Below, piece by piece: positions 31,309 through 39,242 of a stretch of 39,242 nt of DNA. The stretch is from Firmicutes bacterium CAG:822 (GTDB lineage: Bacteria; Bacillota_I; Bacilli_A; RF39; UBA660), in NCBI GenBank assembly GCA_000432855.1, contig HF990859.1, forward strand, positions 1-39,242, written 5' to 3'. A program made the position numbers and the translations under genes. Every line of letters starts with the position of its first letter. Position 1 is the stretch's first letter. The notes beneath the pieces were generated by a model that saw nothing but the letters and a program-made list of their open reading frames with translations, was not told the DNA's origin and searched no databases.

Positions 31309-31614
31309 ATGTCAAAGAAAGTTCGTATTAGATTAAAATCTTTTGAACACAAGAATTTGGATGCTGCTTGCGGCAAAATCGTTGACACAGTTAAAAGAAC
31401 TGGTGGCGAAGTTAGTGGACCAGTACCACTTCCAACTGAAGTTGAAAAGATTACAATTTTAAGAGCTGTTCACAAAGATAAAGATTCACGTGAACAATTT
31501 GAAAAAAGAACACATAAAAGACTTATTGATATCAATAATCCAAGCAAGGAGACTATCGATGCTTTATCGCATTTAGATATCCCAAGCGGTGTTGATATTC
31601 AAATCAAATTATAA
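31309..31614 (+). CDS. rpsJ: 30S ribosomal protein S10
   Basis: 101 residues; VRIRLKSFEHKNLDAACGKI and PLPTEVEKITILR are diagnostic. Part of the 30S head and, as NusE, of antitermination complexes. First gene of the S10 operon, with AGGAGG just after the leader hairpin. Confidence 0.98.
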   Translation: MSKKVRIRLKSFEHKNLDAACGKIVDTVKRTGGEVSGPVPLPTEVEKITILRAVHKDKDSREQFEKRTHKRLIDINNPSKETIDALSHLDIPSGVDIQIKL

Positions 31615-31629
31615 TAGGAGGATGAAAAT

Positions 31630-32346
31630 ATGAAAGGAATCTTAGGTCGTAAAATCGGAATGACTCAAGTTTTTGATCAAGATGGTAAATTAACTCCAGT
31701 TACTGTTGTTGAAGTTACTCCTAATGTTGTAACTCAAGTTAAAACAACAGAAAACGATGGTTATGAAGCTATCCAACTTGCATTCGATGATAAAAGAGAA
31801 AAATTAGCGACAAAAGCTTCTGCTGGAATTACTAGCAAAGCAAATACGACACCTAAGCGCTTCTTTAAAGAAATCAGAGGTGTAGACATCAATAATTATC
31901 AACTTGGTGATGAGGTTAAAGCTGACATCTTCGAAGTTGGTGAGATGGTTGATGTAACTGGAACTACTAAAGGTAAAGGGTTCCAAGGAAATATTAAAAA
32001 ATATAATCAAAGTAGAGGACCTATGGGACATGGTTCTAAATACCATAGAGGTGTAGGTTCACTTGGTACAATGCTTCCTAAACGTGTATTTAAAGGTAGA
32101 GGACTTCCAAGTCACATGGGAGTTAATACAGTAACTATCCAAAACTTAGAGGTTGTAGATGTTGATTTAGAAAACAATGCAATTTTGGTTAAAGGAAATA
32201 TTCCTGGACCTAAAAAAGGATTAGTTATGATTAAGAGTGCTGTTAAAAATAATGGTAAAGTAAATAAACGTGCAGAGCTTGTTAATTATAGTAAAACAGA
32301 AGAAAAACCTGCAGAAGTAGAAAATACAGAAAGCGCAGAAGCATAG
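31630..32346 (+). CDS. rplC: 50S ribosomal protein L3
   Basis: 238 residues, longer than the usual about 210 because of an acidic C-terminal tail (KTEEKPAEVENTESAEA). Core motifs GILGRKIGMTQVF and GHGSKYHRGVGSLGTMLPKR are intact; the loop reaches the peptidyl-transferase centre. Confidence 0.98.
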   Translation: MKGILGRKIGMTQVFDQDGKLTPVTVVEVTPNVVTQVKTTENDGYEAIQLAFDDKREKLATKASAGITSKANTTPKRFFKEIRGVDINNYQLGDEVKADIFEVGEMVDVTGTTKGKGFQGNIKKYNQSRGPMGHGSKYHRGVGSLGTMLPKRVFKGRGLPSHMGVNTVTIQNLEVVDVDLENNAILVKGNIPGPKKGLVMIKSAVKNNGKVNKRAELVNYSKTEEKPAEVENTESAEA

Positions 32347-32359
32347 GAGGGTTAATCTT

Positions 32360-32983
32360 ATGAAAAAGAATAATGTAATTAATGTTAAAGGCGAAAAAGT
32401 TAGTGATATTACTTTAAATGAAAACGTTTTTGGTATTAAACCTAACGATGCTGTTTTATACGATGCTATTACTTTAGCACAAGCTTCTCAAAGACAAGGG
32501 ACTGCTGATACAAAAACACGTAGTGAAGTAAGTGGCGGCGGAAGAAAGCCATGGAGACAAAAAGGTACTGGTAGAGCTAGACAAGGTAGTACAAGAGCTC
32601 CACATTGGTATCACGGTGGTATAGTATTTGGACCACACCCAAGAACTTATGGTAAGAAAATGAACCGTAAAGAAAGAGTTTTAGCTTTAAAATCTGCTTT
32701 ATCTTATAAGGTTAAAGAAAATGAAATTATCATTTTAGATGAATTAAATGTTAAAACTCCAAAAACTAAAGATATGATTAAATTATTAAATGATATTAAA
32801 GCTCCTAAAAAGACTTTAATTGTTGTAGATGAGTTAACTGATAACTTAATTTTAGCTACTCGTAATATTCCAAAAGTTGAATTATTAGAAGCTAGCGAAA
32901 TTAATGTATTAGATATCATCGGCGCTGACGGATTAGTTATTACTAAGAAAGCAGTAGAAATGATAGAGGAGGCGTATAAATAA
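32360..32983 (+). CDS. rplD: 50S ribosomal protein L4
   Basis: 207 residues; contains the extended loop GGGRKPWRQKGTGRARQGST that lines the peptide exit tunnel, and FGPHPRTYGKKMNRK. Candidate autoregulator of this operon. Stop codon overlaps the rplW start by one base. Confidence 0.98.
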   Translation: MKKNNVINVKGEKVSDITLNENVFGIKPNDAVLYDAITLAQASQRQGTADTKTRSEVSGGGRKPWRQKGTGRARQGSTRAPHWYHGGIVFGPHPRTYGKKMNRKERVLALKSALSYKVKENEIIILDELNVKTPKTKDMIKLLNDIKAPKKTLIVVDELTDNLILATRNIPKVELLEASEINVLDIIGADGLVITKKAVEMIEEAYK

Positions 32984-33261
32984 TGGAAAACTATAGAGAC
33001 ATTATCAAAGCTCCAATTATCACTGAAAAAACTAGTGATTTAGCTAAAGACAACGTAGTAGTATTCAGCGTTGATCCTAAAGCTAATAAAATTCAAATTA
33101 AACAAGCTGTTGAAAAGATTTTCAACGTTAAAGTAGAAAGTGTTAATACAATTAATACTTATGCTAAAAGAAAAAGAGTTGGACGTTATTTTGGAAGAGC
33201 CAACAAAGTAAAAAAAGCAATTGTTAAATTAAAAGAAGGAAGTTCAATTGAACTTAACTAA
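32983..33261 (+). CDS. rplW: 50S ribosomal protein L23
   Basis: 92 residues; IIKAPIITEKTSDL and AVEKIFNVKVESVNT are typical. Sits at the exit tunnel and docks trigger factor and SRP. Confidence 0.98.
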   Translation: MENYRDIIKAPIITEKTSDLAKDNVVVFSVDPKANKIQIKQAVEKIFNVKVESVNTINTYAKRKRVGRYFGRANKVKKAIVKLKEGSSIELN

Positions 33262-33279
33262 TCTTTAAGGAGGACGAAT

Positions 33280-34110
33280 ATGGCAATAAAATCATATAGA
33301 CCAACGACTAATGGTAGACGTGGTATGACAACATTAGTAAACGATGAAATTACTAAAACAACTCCAGAAAAATCATTAGTTGTAACAATGAAAAAATCTG
33401 GTGGTCGTAATAATCAAGGCCAAATCACTGTAAGACATCACGGTGGTGGAGCTAAGAGAAAATACAGAATCATCGATTTTAAAAGAAATAAAGATGGTAT
33501 TCAAGGAACTGTTGCTTCAATTGAATACGATCCAAATAGAAGTGCTAACATTGCTTTAATTAATTATAACGATGGAGAAAAAAGATATATAATTGCTCCA
33601 AAAGGTTTAAAAGTTGGAATGAAAATTGAAAGTGGAGAAAATGCTGATATCAAAGTTGGTAACAATTTACCACTAGCAAACATTCCAGAAGGTACTTTAG
33701 TTCACAATGTTGAATTAAAACCTGGTAAAGGTGGTCAAATGGCTAGAAGTGCTGGTTCTAGTGTTCAAATTTTAGGCCGCGAAGGAAATTACACACTACT
33801 TCGTTTAACAAGTGGTGAGGTTAGAAAAGTATTAAGCGTTTGCCGAGCAACTATCGGTGAAGTTGGAAACGAAGATTATAGTTTAGTTAATTACGGTAAA
33901 GCTGGAAGAAAAAGACATATGGGAATCAGACCTACAGTTCGTGGTTCTGTTATGAACCCTAATGATCACCCACATGGTGGTGGAGAAGGTCGTGCACCTG
34001 TTGGTCGTAAACACCCAGTTACACCTTGGGGTAAACCAGCTCTTGGCTTTAAGACACGTAATAATAAGAAAGCTTCAAGCAAACTAATTGTTCGCTCAAG
34101 AAAGAAATAA
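33280..34110 (+). CDS. rplB: 50S ribosomal protein L2
   Basis: 276 residues; GGGAKRKYRIIDFKR, the GRKRHMGIRPTVRGSVMNP block and HPHGGGEGRAPVGRKHP, whose His is important for peptidyl transfer. Full family length. Confidence 0.98.
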   Translation: MAIKSYRPTTNGRRGMTTLVNDEITKTTPEKSLVVTMKKSGGRNNQGQITVRHHGGGAKRKYRIIDFKRNKDGIQGTVASIEYDPNRSANIALINYNDGEKRYIIAPKGLKVGMKIESGENADIKVGNNLPLANIPEGTLVHNVELKPGKGGQMARSAGSSVQILGREGNYTLLRLTSGEVRKVLSVCRATIGEVGNEDYSLVNYGKAGRKRHMGIRPTVRGSVMNPNDHPHGGGEGRAPVGRKHPVTPWGKPALGFKTRNNKKASSKLIVRSRKK

Positions 34111-34127
34111 GAAAGGATGACTTATAA

Positions 34128-34400
34128 ATGGCAAGAAGTACAAAGAAAAAACCTTTTGTCGATGATTATTTAATGAAAAAGGTTGAAAAATTAAATGAAT
34201 CTGGTAAAAAAGAAGTAATTAAAACTTGGTCTCGCCGTTCTACAATTTATCCTGTATTTATTGGACACACATTTGCTGTGCATAATGGTAAAGAATTCAT
34301 TCCAGTTTATGTTACAGAAGATATGGTTGGACATAAATTAGGAGAATTTGCCTTAACACGTAAATTTGGTGGTCACGGCGACGATAAGAAGAAAAAATAG
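34128..34400 (+). CDS. rpsS: 30S ribosomal protein S19
   Basis: 90 residues; KTWSRRSTIYPVFIGHTFAV and GHKLGEFALTRKFGGH are diagnostic. Ribosome site is a weak GAAAGGATG. Confidence 0.98.
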   Translation: MARSTKKKPFVDDYLMKKVEKLNESGKKEVIKTWSRRSTIYPVFIGHTFAVHNGKEFIPVYVTEDMVGHKLGEFALTRKFGGHGDDKKKK

Positions 34401-34419
34401 ACCGGAAAGGATGGTATAA

Positions 34420-34755
34420 ATGGAAGCTAAAGCAATTGCTAAAGAAATTAGAATTTCACCTAGAAAAATGCGTTTATCTATCGATTTGATTCGTGGTAAA
34501 GACGTAACTGAAGCAGATACAATCTTAGCAAATTTAAATAAAGAAGCTGCTAGAGTGATTCGTAAAGTTTTAAATTCAGCTACTGCTAATGCGGTAAATA
34601 ATTTAGGACTTAAAGAAGAAAATCTTTATGTTAGCGAAGCTTATGTAAATGAGGGCAGAACATTAAAAAGAGGCCGTGCTGGTGCCAAAGGTAGCCCTAA
34701 ACCAATATTAAAAAGATCAAGCCACGTTACAGTGGTAGTGAGTGAGAAAAATTAA
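34420..34755 (+). CDS. rplV: 50S ribosomal protein L22
   Basis: 111 residues; IRISPRKMRLSIDLIRGK and the tunnel loop GRTLKRGRAGAKGSPKPILK. Normal macrolide-relevant loop length. Confidence 0.98.
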   Translation: MEAKAIAKEIRISPRKMRLSIDLIRGKDVTEADTILANLNKEAARVIRKVLNSATANAVNNLGLKEENLYVSEAYVNEGRTLKRGRAGAKGSPKPILKRSSHVTVVVSEKN

Positions 34756-34772
34756 GCAAAGGAGGGTAATAC

Positions 34773-35480
34773 ATGGGTCAAAAAGTTAGTCCAGTCGGAC
34801 TTAGAATTGGTATAAATAAAACTTGGGAATCTAAGTGGTATGCTGGAAATCAAGATTTTGCTAAATACTTAAATAACGACTATAAAATTCGTAAATGTTT
34901 AGAGAAAAAATTAAAAGATGCCGCTGTTTCAAGTATTCTTATTGAAAGAAACAATGAAAAGACCGAAGTTATTATCAATACTGCTAAACCAGGTGTAGTA
35001 ATTGGTCATGGCGGAGATGAAATTGAAAAATTAAGAAAAGAATTAAATAAATTAACTGGCGAAGAGATTCATATTTCTATTAAAGAAATTAAGAATCCAA
35101 ATTTAGATGCGGCTTTAGTTGCAGAAAATATTGCTCATCAAATTGAGAACCGTGTTTCTTATAAAATTGCACAAAAGAAAGCAATTAGAAACGTTATGAA
35201 ATCAGGAGCTAAAGGTATTAAAACTTTAGTATCTGGTAGATTAAATGGTGCTGAAATTGCAAGAGGAGAAGGTTATACTGAAGGAAAAGTTCCTCGTCAT
35301 ACTTTAAGAGCTGATATCGATTATGCTTTAAAAGAAGCTGATACTATTTACGGTAAAATTGGAGTTAAAGTATGGATCTATAAAGGAGAAATCCTTGGAG
35401 ATGGAAAGAAAGAAAATGTTAAACCTTCAAGAGCAAATAAGGGAGGTGTGAAGGATGGCAGTAATACCAAAAAGAACTAA
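34773..35480 (+). CDS. rpsC: 30S ribosomal protein S3
   Basis: 235 residues; MGQKVSPVGLRIGINKTWES, the KH domain with VVIGHGGDEIEKLRKEL, and SGRLNGAEIARGE. The Lys/Asn-rich C-terminal tail overlaps the start of rplP by 26 bases. Confidence 0.98.
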   Translation: MGQKVSPVGLRIGINKTWESKWYAGNQDFAKYLNNDYKIRKCLEKKLKDAAVSSILIERNNEKTEVIINTAKPGVVIGHGGDEIEKLRKELNKLTGEEIHISIKEIKNPNLDAALVAENIAHQIENRVSYKIAQKKAIRNVMKSGAKGIKTLVSGRLNGAEIARGEGYTEGKVPRHTLRADIDYALKEADTIYGKIGVKVWIYKGEILGDGKKENVKPSRANKGGVKDGSNTKKN

Positions 35481-35886
35481 ATATCGTCGTCCTCACCGTT
35501 TGTCTTATGAAGGTGAAGCAAGAGGAAATAGACAAGTTTCATTTGGAGAATATGGGCTTCAAGCTTTAGAAGGAGCTTGGATTAGTCAACAACAAATTGA
35601 AGCTGCCCGTGTAGCGATGACTCGTTACATGAAACGTGGTGGTAAAGTATGGATTAATATTTTCCCACATTTATCTTTGACTGCCAAAGGTATTGGTATG
35701 CGTCAAGGTAAAGGTAAAGGTGCTCCTGAAAAATGGGTTGCCGTTGTTAAAAAAGGAAAAATTATGTTCGAAATTGCCGATGTTAGTGAGGATGTAGCTA
35801 GAGAAGCATTCAGACTTGCTATGCACAAATTACCAATCAAATGTAAGTTTGTAAAGAAAGAAAGTGGTGAGGCAAATGAAAATTAA
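35455..35886 (+). CDS. rplP: 50S ribosomal protein L16
   Basis: 143 residues; IPKRTKYRRPHRLSYEGEAR, then GEYGLQALEGAWISQQQIEA and RMGKGKGAPE-like block RQGKGKGAPEKWVAVV. Starts inside rpsC behind GGGAGGTG and overlaps rpmC by 11 bases. Confidence 0.98.
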   Translation: MAVIPKRTKYRRPHRLSYEGEARGNRQVSFGEYGLQALEGAWISQQQIEAARVAMTRYMKRGGKVWINIFPHLSLTAKGIGMRQGKGKGAPEKWVAVVKKGKIMFEIADVSEDVAREAFRLAMHKLPIKCKFVKKESGEANEN

Positions 35887-36070
35887 TGAACTTAGAGAAT
35901 TAAGTAACGAAGATTTAAAGAAAAAAATCGACGAAACTAAAGCTGAACTTTTTAATTTACGTTTTAGCCAAGCTACTGGTAGTCTTGAGAAACCAGCTAG
36001 AATTAATGAATTAAGAAAGGCTGTCGCAAGAATGAAAACCATTCTTCGTGAACGTGAATTACAAGACTAG
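35876..36070 (+). CDS. rpmC: 50S ribosomal protein L29
   Basis: 64 residues; MKINELRELSNEDLKKKI and LFNLRFSQATGSLEKPARI. Start ATG at 35876 follows GTGGTGAGG; a GTG-type start 12 bases upstream is not supported. Confidence 0.97.
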   Translation: MKINELRELSNEDLKKKIDETKAELFNLRFSQATGSLEKPARINELRKAVARMKTILRERELQD

Positions 36071-36079
36071 GAGGATTTT

Positions 36080-36337
36080 ATGGAAAATAAGAAAAGAGAA
36101 TTAGTTGGTAAAGTTGTAAGTGCTAAAAACGATAAAACTATTACTGTATTAGTTGAAACTTACATTATGGATAAAAAATATGGTAAAAGAGCTATGTACT
36201 CTAAAAAATATGCTGCTCACGATGAAAAGAACGAAGCTAAGGTTGGCGATAAAGTTAGAATCGCTGAAACTAGACCACTATCTAAAACTAAACATTATCG
36301 TTTAGTAGAAGTAGTAGAGAAAGCAGTTATTTTATAA
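36080..36337 (+). CDS. rpsQ: 30S ribosomal protein S17
   Basis: 85 residues; RELVGKVVSAKNDKTITVLV and VRIAETRPLSKTKHYRLVEV are diagnostic for this early-assembly 16S rRNA binder. Confidence 0.98.
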   Translation: MENKKRELVGKVVSAKNDKTITVLVETYIMDKKYGKRAMYSKKYAAHDEKNEAKVGDKVRIAETRPLSKTKHYRLVEVVEKAVIL

Positions 36338-36359
36338 CTAGCTAGAAGGAGGAATTTAG

Positions 36360-36728
36360 ATGATTCAACAGGAAAGTCGTTTAAAAGTTGCTGATAATTC
36401 TGGAGCTCGCGAGTTATTAGTTATTAGAGTACTTGGTGGTAGTAAAGTTAAAACTGGCAATATCGGAGATATAGTTGTTGGAACAGTTAAAAAAGCAACA
36501 CCTAATGGAACAGTTCCAGAAGGTAAAGTTGTTAAAGCTGTTGTTGTTAGAACAAAACGTGGAGTTAGAAGAGAAGACGGATCTTATATTAAATTTGATG
36601 ACAATGCTTGCATTTTAATCAAAGACGATAAGACTCCAGTTGGAACACGTGTGTTTGGACCAGTAGCTCGTGAAATAAGAGATGCAGGATTTATGAAAAT
36701 TGTTTCACTTGCTAAGGAAGTATTATAG
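36360..36728 (+). CDS. rplN: 50S ribosomal protein L14
   Basis: 122 residues; MIQQESRLKVADNSGARELL and GTRVFGPVAREIRDAGFMKI, full length. Confidence 0.98.
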   Translation: MIQQESRLKVADNSGARELLVIRVLGGSKVKTGNIGDIVVGTVKKATPNGTVPEGKVVKAVVVRTKRGVRREDGSYIKFDDNACILIKDDKTPVGTRVFGPVAREIRDAGFMKIVSLAKEVL

Positions 36729-36749
36729 GAATCGTTTGGAGGAATTAAT

Positions 36750-37058
36750 ATGAAAATAAAACAAGGAGATAAAGTAGTTGTCATTGCTGGTAAAGACAAA
36801 GGCAAAGAAGGAAAAGTTATCCAAACTTTGAAAGCCCAAGATAGAGTCATCGTTGAAGGCGTTAATATTGTTAAAAAACATATTAAACCAAACGGTGGTG
36901 GAGACGGTAGAATTGCCGAGGTCGAAGCACCATTACATGTTTCAAATGTAATGATTATTGATCCTAAAACTAAAAAAGGAACAAGAGTAGGACACACTAC
37001 TAATAAAGATGGAAAGAAAATAAGAGTGTCAAGAAAATCAAATGAAAAACTTGACTAA
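36750..37058 (+). CDS. rplX: 50S ribosomal protein L24
   Basis: 102 residues; KOW motif GDKVVVIAGKDKGKEGKV and VEGVNIVKKHIKP. Assembly initiator of the large subunit. Confidence 0.98.
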   Translation: MKIKQGDKVVVIAGKDKGKEGKVIQTLKAQDRVIVEGVNIVKKHIKPNGGGDGRIAEVEAPLHVSNVMIIDPKTKKGTRVGHTTNKDGKKIRVSRKSNEKLD

Positions 37059-37077
37059 ACCTGAAAGGAGGGTATTT

Positions 37078-37617
37078 ATGAACCGCCTACAAAAAAAGTA
37101 CAATGAAGAAATCGTACCTAGTTTAAGAGAAAAATATAATTATAAAAGTGTAATGGCAATACCTAAATTAGAGAAAATCGTTGTGAATATGGGTGTTGGT
37201 GATGCAACAAATAATAGTAAATTATTAGATGCAGCTGTAGCTGATTTAAAAGCTATTACAGGTCAACAACCTATTGTTACAAAAGCTAAAAAAGCTGTCG
37301 CTAACTTTAAAGTACGTCAAGGTCAAGGAATTGGTTGTAAGGTTACTTTAAGAGGCGATAATATGTACAACTTTTTAGATAAACTAATCAGTATTACATT
37401 ACCTCGTGTTCGTGACTTTAGAGGGATTAGTCCAAAATCATTTGATGGTAGAGGAAACTACACTCTAGGTTTAACAGAACAATTAATTTTCTCAGAAATA
37501 GATTATGATAAAGTTGTTAAAGTACGCGGAATGGATATTGTGTTTGTTACAACAGCACATACCAATGAGGAAGCTTTAGACTTATTAAAAGGTTTCGGTA
37601 TGCCTTTTAAAAAATAA
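37078..37617 (+). CDS. rplE: 50S ribosomal protein L5
   Basis: 179 residues; MNRLQKKYNEEIVPSLREKY, LEKIVVNMGVGDA and LPRVRDFRGISPKSFDGRGN. Start 37078 follows GAAAGGAGGG; an in-frame ATG at 37042 lies within rplX and is rejected. Confidence 0.98.
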   Translation: MNRLQKKYNEEIVPSLREKYNYKSVMAIPKLEKIVVNMGVGDATNNSKLLDAAVADLKAITGQQPIVTKAKKAVANFKVRQGQGIGCKVTLRGDNMYNFLDKLISITLPRVRDFRGISPKSFDGRGNYTLGLTEQLIFSEIDYDKVVKVRGMDIVFVTTAHTNEEALDLLKGFGMPFKK

Positions 37618-37633
37618 TGATTAGGAGGAAATT

Positions 37634-37819
37634 ATGGCTAAAAAAAGTATGATTGTAAAAGCTAATCGTGAGCCTAAATTTAAAGTACGTAAATATACTA
37701 GATGTAAAATTTGTGGTAGACCACATTCAGTACTTAAAAAATATGGAATTTGCCGTATTTGTTTTAGGGAATTAGCTTATAAAGGACAAATACCTGGAAT
37801 TACAAAATCAAGTTGGTAA
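37634..37819 (+). CDS. rpsZ: 30S ribosomal protein S14, zinc type
   Basis: 61 residues with CKICGRP and CRICFRE, the four-Cys zinc ribbon of the short S14 type. Retaining zinc-type S14 and zinc-type L31 suggests zinc is normally available. Confidence 0.98.
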   Translation: MAKKSMIVKANREPKFKVRKYTRCKICGRPHSVLKKYGICRICFRELAYKGQIPGITKSSW

Positions 37820-37835
37820 GAAGGGAGGATTAAAT

Positions 37836-38234
37836 ATGGTAGTATCAGATCCAATTGCTGATATGCTTACGAGAATCCGTAATGCAAATCAATTAAGATA
37901 TAAAGAAGTAGCAATGCCATCTTCAAAGATGAAAGAAGAAATAGCTAGAATCTTAAAAGAAGAAGGATATATTGTTAATTATAAAGTTGTTAAAAAAGAT
38001 GTTCAAAATGAATTAGTTTTAACATTAAAATATGGAGCAAAAAAACAAAGAGTTATTACTGGTCTTAAAAGAATTTCTAAACCAGGACTTAGAGTTTATG
38101 CTCATGCAGATGAAATACCAAGTGTTTTAAATGGACTAGGTATCGCTATTGTTTCAACATCTGAAGGTGTAATGACAGGTAGAGATGCTAAGAAAAAATC
38201 ACTAGGTGGCGAAGTGTTAGCTTACGTTTGGTAG
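37836..38234 (+). CDS. rpsH: 30S ribosomal protein S8
   Basis: 132 residues; DPIADMLTRIRNANQLRYKE and GIAIVSTSEGVMTGRDAKKK. In enterobacteria S8 represses the spc part of this cluster. Confidence 0.98.
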   Translation: MVVSDPIADMLTRIRNANQLRYKEVAMPSSKMKEEIARILKEEGYIVNYKVVKKDVQNELVLTLKYGAKKQRVITGLKRISKPGLRVYAHADEIPSVLNGLGIAIVSTSEGVMTGRDAKKKSLGGEVLAYVW

Positions 38235-38249
38235 AAAGGAGAAAGTAAT

Positions 38250-38780
38250 ATGAGTCGTATAGGAAACAGAGTACTTTCAATACCTGAAAACGTTACCGTA
38301 ACTACTGATGGTAATATTGTTACAGTTAAGGGACCTAAAGGTGAACTTTCTACTGAAATTAACAAGAATATTGCCGTTGAAGTAAAAGATAACGAACTTG
38401 TAGTTACAAGAAAAAGTGATGCTTTTAAAGCTTATCATGGGACAGCAAATGCGAATATTGCTAATATGATTAAAGGTGTAACTGAAGGTTTTGAAAAGAA
38501 ATTAGAAATAGTTGGTGTTGGATATCGTTTCAATTTAGCTGGTAATAAATTAACTATTCAAGCAGGATATTCTCACCCTGTAGTTATGGAAGTTCCAGCA
38601 GGTTTAACTGCGGAAGTTCCAAGTAATACAGAACTTACTATTAAAGGTGCTGACAAACAATTAGTTGGTGAGTTTGCGGCTAATGTCAGAAAAGTTAGAA
38701 AACCTGAGCCATATAAGGGTAAAGGTATTCGTTACCAAGATGAATATATCATCAGAAAAGTTGGTAAGAAAGCTGCTTAA
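38250..38780 (+). CDS. rplF: 50S ribosomal protein L6
   Basis: 176 residues; MSRIGNRVLSIPENV, GVTEGFEKKLEIVGVGYR and EPYKGKGIRYQDE, full length. Confidence 0.98.
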   Translation: MSRIGNRVLSIPENVTVTTDGNIVTVKGPKGELSTEINKNIAVEVKDNELVVTRKSDAFKAYHGTANANIANMIKGVTEGFEKKLEIVGVGYRFNLAGNKLTIQAGYSHPVVMEVPAGLTAEVPSNTELTIKGADKQLVGEFAANVRKVRKPEPYKGKGIRYQDEYIIRKVGKKAA

Positions 38781-38800
38781 TTAGAAAGGAAGAAGAAATT

Positions 38801-39163
38801 ATGATAAAGAAAGTTAATCGTAATGAAGTGCGTCAAGCTAGACATGCTAGAGTTAGAAAAACTATTAGTGGAACTAGCGAAACACCAAGATTAAATGTGT
38901 TTAGATCAAATAGTAATATTTTTGCACAAATTATCGACGATACTAAAGGTGTAACTTTAGCCAGCGCTTCTTCAATTGATAAAGATTTGAAACTAGAAAA
39001 TGGTGGAAATATCGAAGCAGCTGTCAAAGTCGGAGAATTAATTGCGAAAAGAGCTAAAAAAGCAAAAATTACTAAAGTAGTATTCGATAGAGGTGGATAC
39101 TTATATCATGGACGTGTTAAGGCTTTAGCTGAAGCTGCACGTGAAAATGGTTTAGAATTCTAA
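38801..39163 (+). CDS. rplR: 50S ribosomal protein L18
   Basis: 120 residues; ARHARVRKTISGTSETPRLN and VVFDRGGYLYHGRVKALAEA. Binds 5S rRNA. Confidence 0.98.
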   Translation: MIKKVNRNEVRQARHARVRKTISGTSETPRLNVFRSNSNIFAQIIDDTKGVTLASASSIDKDLKLENGGNIEAAVKVGELIAKRAKKAKITKVVFDRGGYLYHGRVKALAEAARENGLEF

Positions 39164-39178
39164 AAGGAGGGAAATATA

Positions 39179-39242
39179 GTGGAAAGACAAAGAAGAGAAC
39201 CCCGTCCAAAACAATTTGACGAAGAAGTTATCAGCATCGGAA
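39179..39242 (+). CDS. rpsE: 30S ribosomal protein S5, 5' end only
   Basis: Starts with GTG behind AAAAGGAGGG and reads ERQRREPRPKQFDEEVISIG before the window ends. The phrase F-D-E-E-V-I-x-I and the place after rplR identify S5. Partial at the right edge. Confidence 0.9.
   Translation, partial: MERQRREPRPKQFDEEVISIG

Noticed and set aside
1..39242. tRNA or rRNA genes
   Set aside because: No cloverleaf with a GTTC-type T-loop and CCA end, and no rRNA-like G+C-rich stretch, was seen in any gap.

Overview
The window is about 39 kb of AT-rich DNA (roughly 30% G+C by eye) from a Bacillota chromosome. Genes are dense, mostly on the + strand, and use the standard bacterial code: TAA, TAG and TGA all end intact genes. 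Gene order (lgt-trxB-yvcK-whiA; a gdpP-like gene-rplI-dnaB; walJ-rlmH; the S10 ribosomal operon), a Zn-ribbon S14, extended Shine-Dalgarno sites and small surface proteins with a 'GYAAFS'-type leader point to class Bacilli, near Erysipelotrichales or the uncultured RF39-like gut lineages. A SpoIIR homologue and a BclA-like collagen-repeat protein suggest a spore-forming ancestry or lifestyle. The taxonomic placement is inference.

Region 1 (1-8.4 kb) is accessory. It holds a zinc-ribbon protein, then a MerR-flavodoxin-carboxymuconolactone decarboxylase-cupin operon in which two of the four genes carry an in-frame stop. After these come a SHOCT-domain membrane protein behind a duplicated terminator, an apparently leaderless DUF1848 protein with a C-terminal CxxxCxxC cluster, a membrane-anchored XRE regulator, a hypothetical protein, a zinc alcohol dehydrogenase and a collagen-like protein on the - strand, and a DUF1810 protein. 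Region 2 (8.4-14.4 kb) is housekeeping: uvrB, a four-helix membrane protein, lgt, trxB, yvcK and whiA; the hprK and rapZ genes often found beside these are absent. Region 3 (14.5-15.8 kb) is a divergent pair, an XRE repressor and a secreted DUF6273-like protein, sharing two matching palindromic operators.

Region 4 (15.9-21.4 kb) is one probable operon: a DHH/DHHA1 phosphodiesterase resembling the catalytic end of GdpP, then rplI, dnaB, a LysM-G5-M23 endopeptidase, walJ and rlmH. It looks like the Bacillus gdpP-to-rlmH region with walRK-HI missing and a cell-wall hydrolase in their place. Region 5 (21.4-31.1 kb) starts with a 400-bp gap holding two near-identical terminator-like hairpins, followed by a DUF4143 ATPase, spoIIR, an MntP/YtaF-family protein, murA, a degenerate SGNH protein, rpmE, gpsA (- strand), a phasin-like protein with a UbiB/AarF kinase, and two unrecognised proteins. 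Region 6 (31.1 kb to the end) is the S10-spc ribosomal protein operon from rpsJ to the first codons of rpsE, behind a consensus-like promoter and a structured leader.

I found no tRNA, rRNA, CRISPR array, transposase or prophage. I did not find a clear new multi-gene system. The strongest leads are the double nonsense mutations in the MerR operon, the stripped-down GdpP-like enzyme, the leaderless DUF1848 gene, the two-operator XRE/surface-protein switch and the repeated hairpin beside the DUF4143 ATPase.
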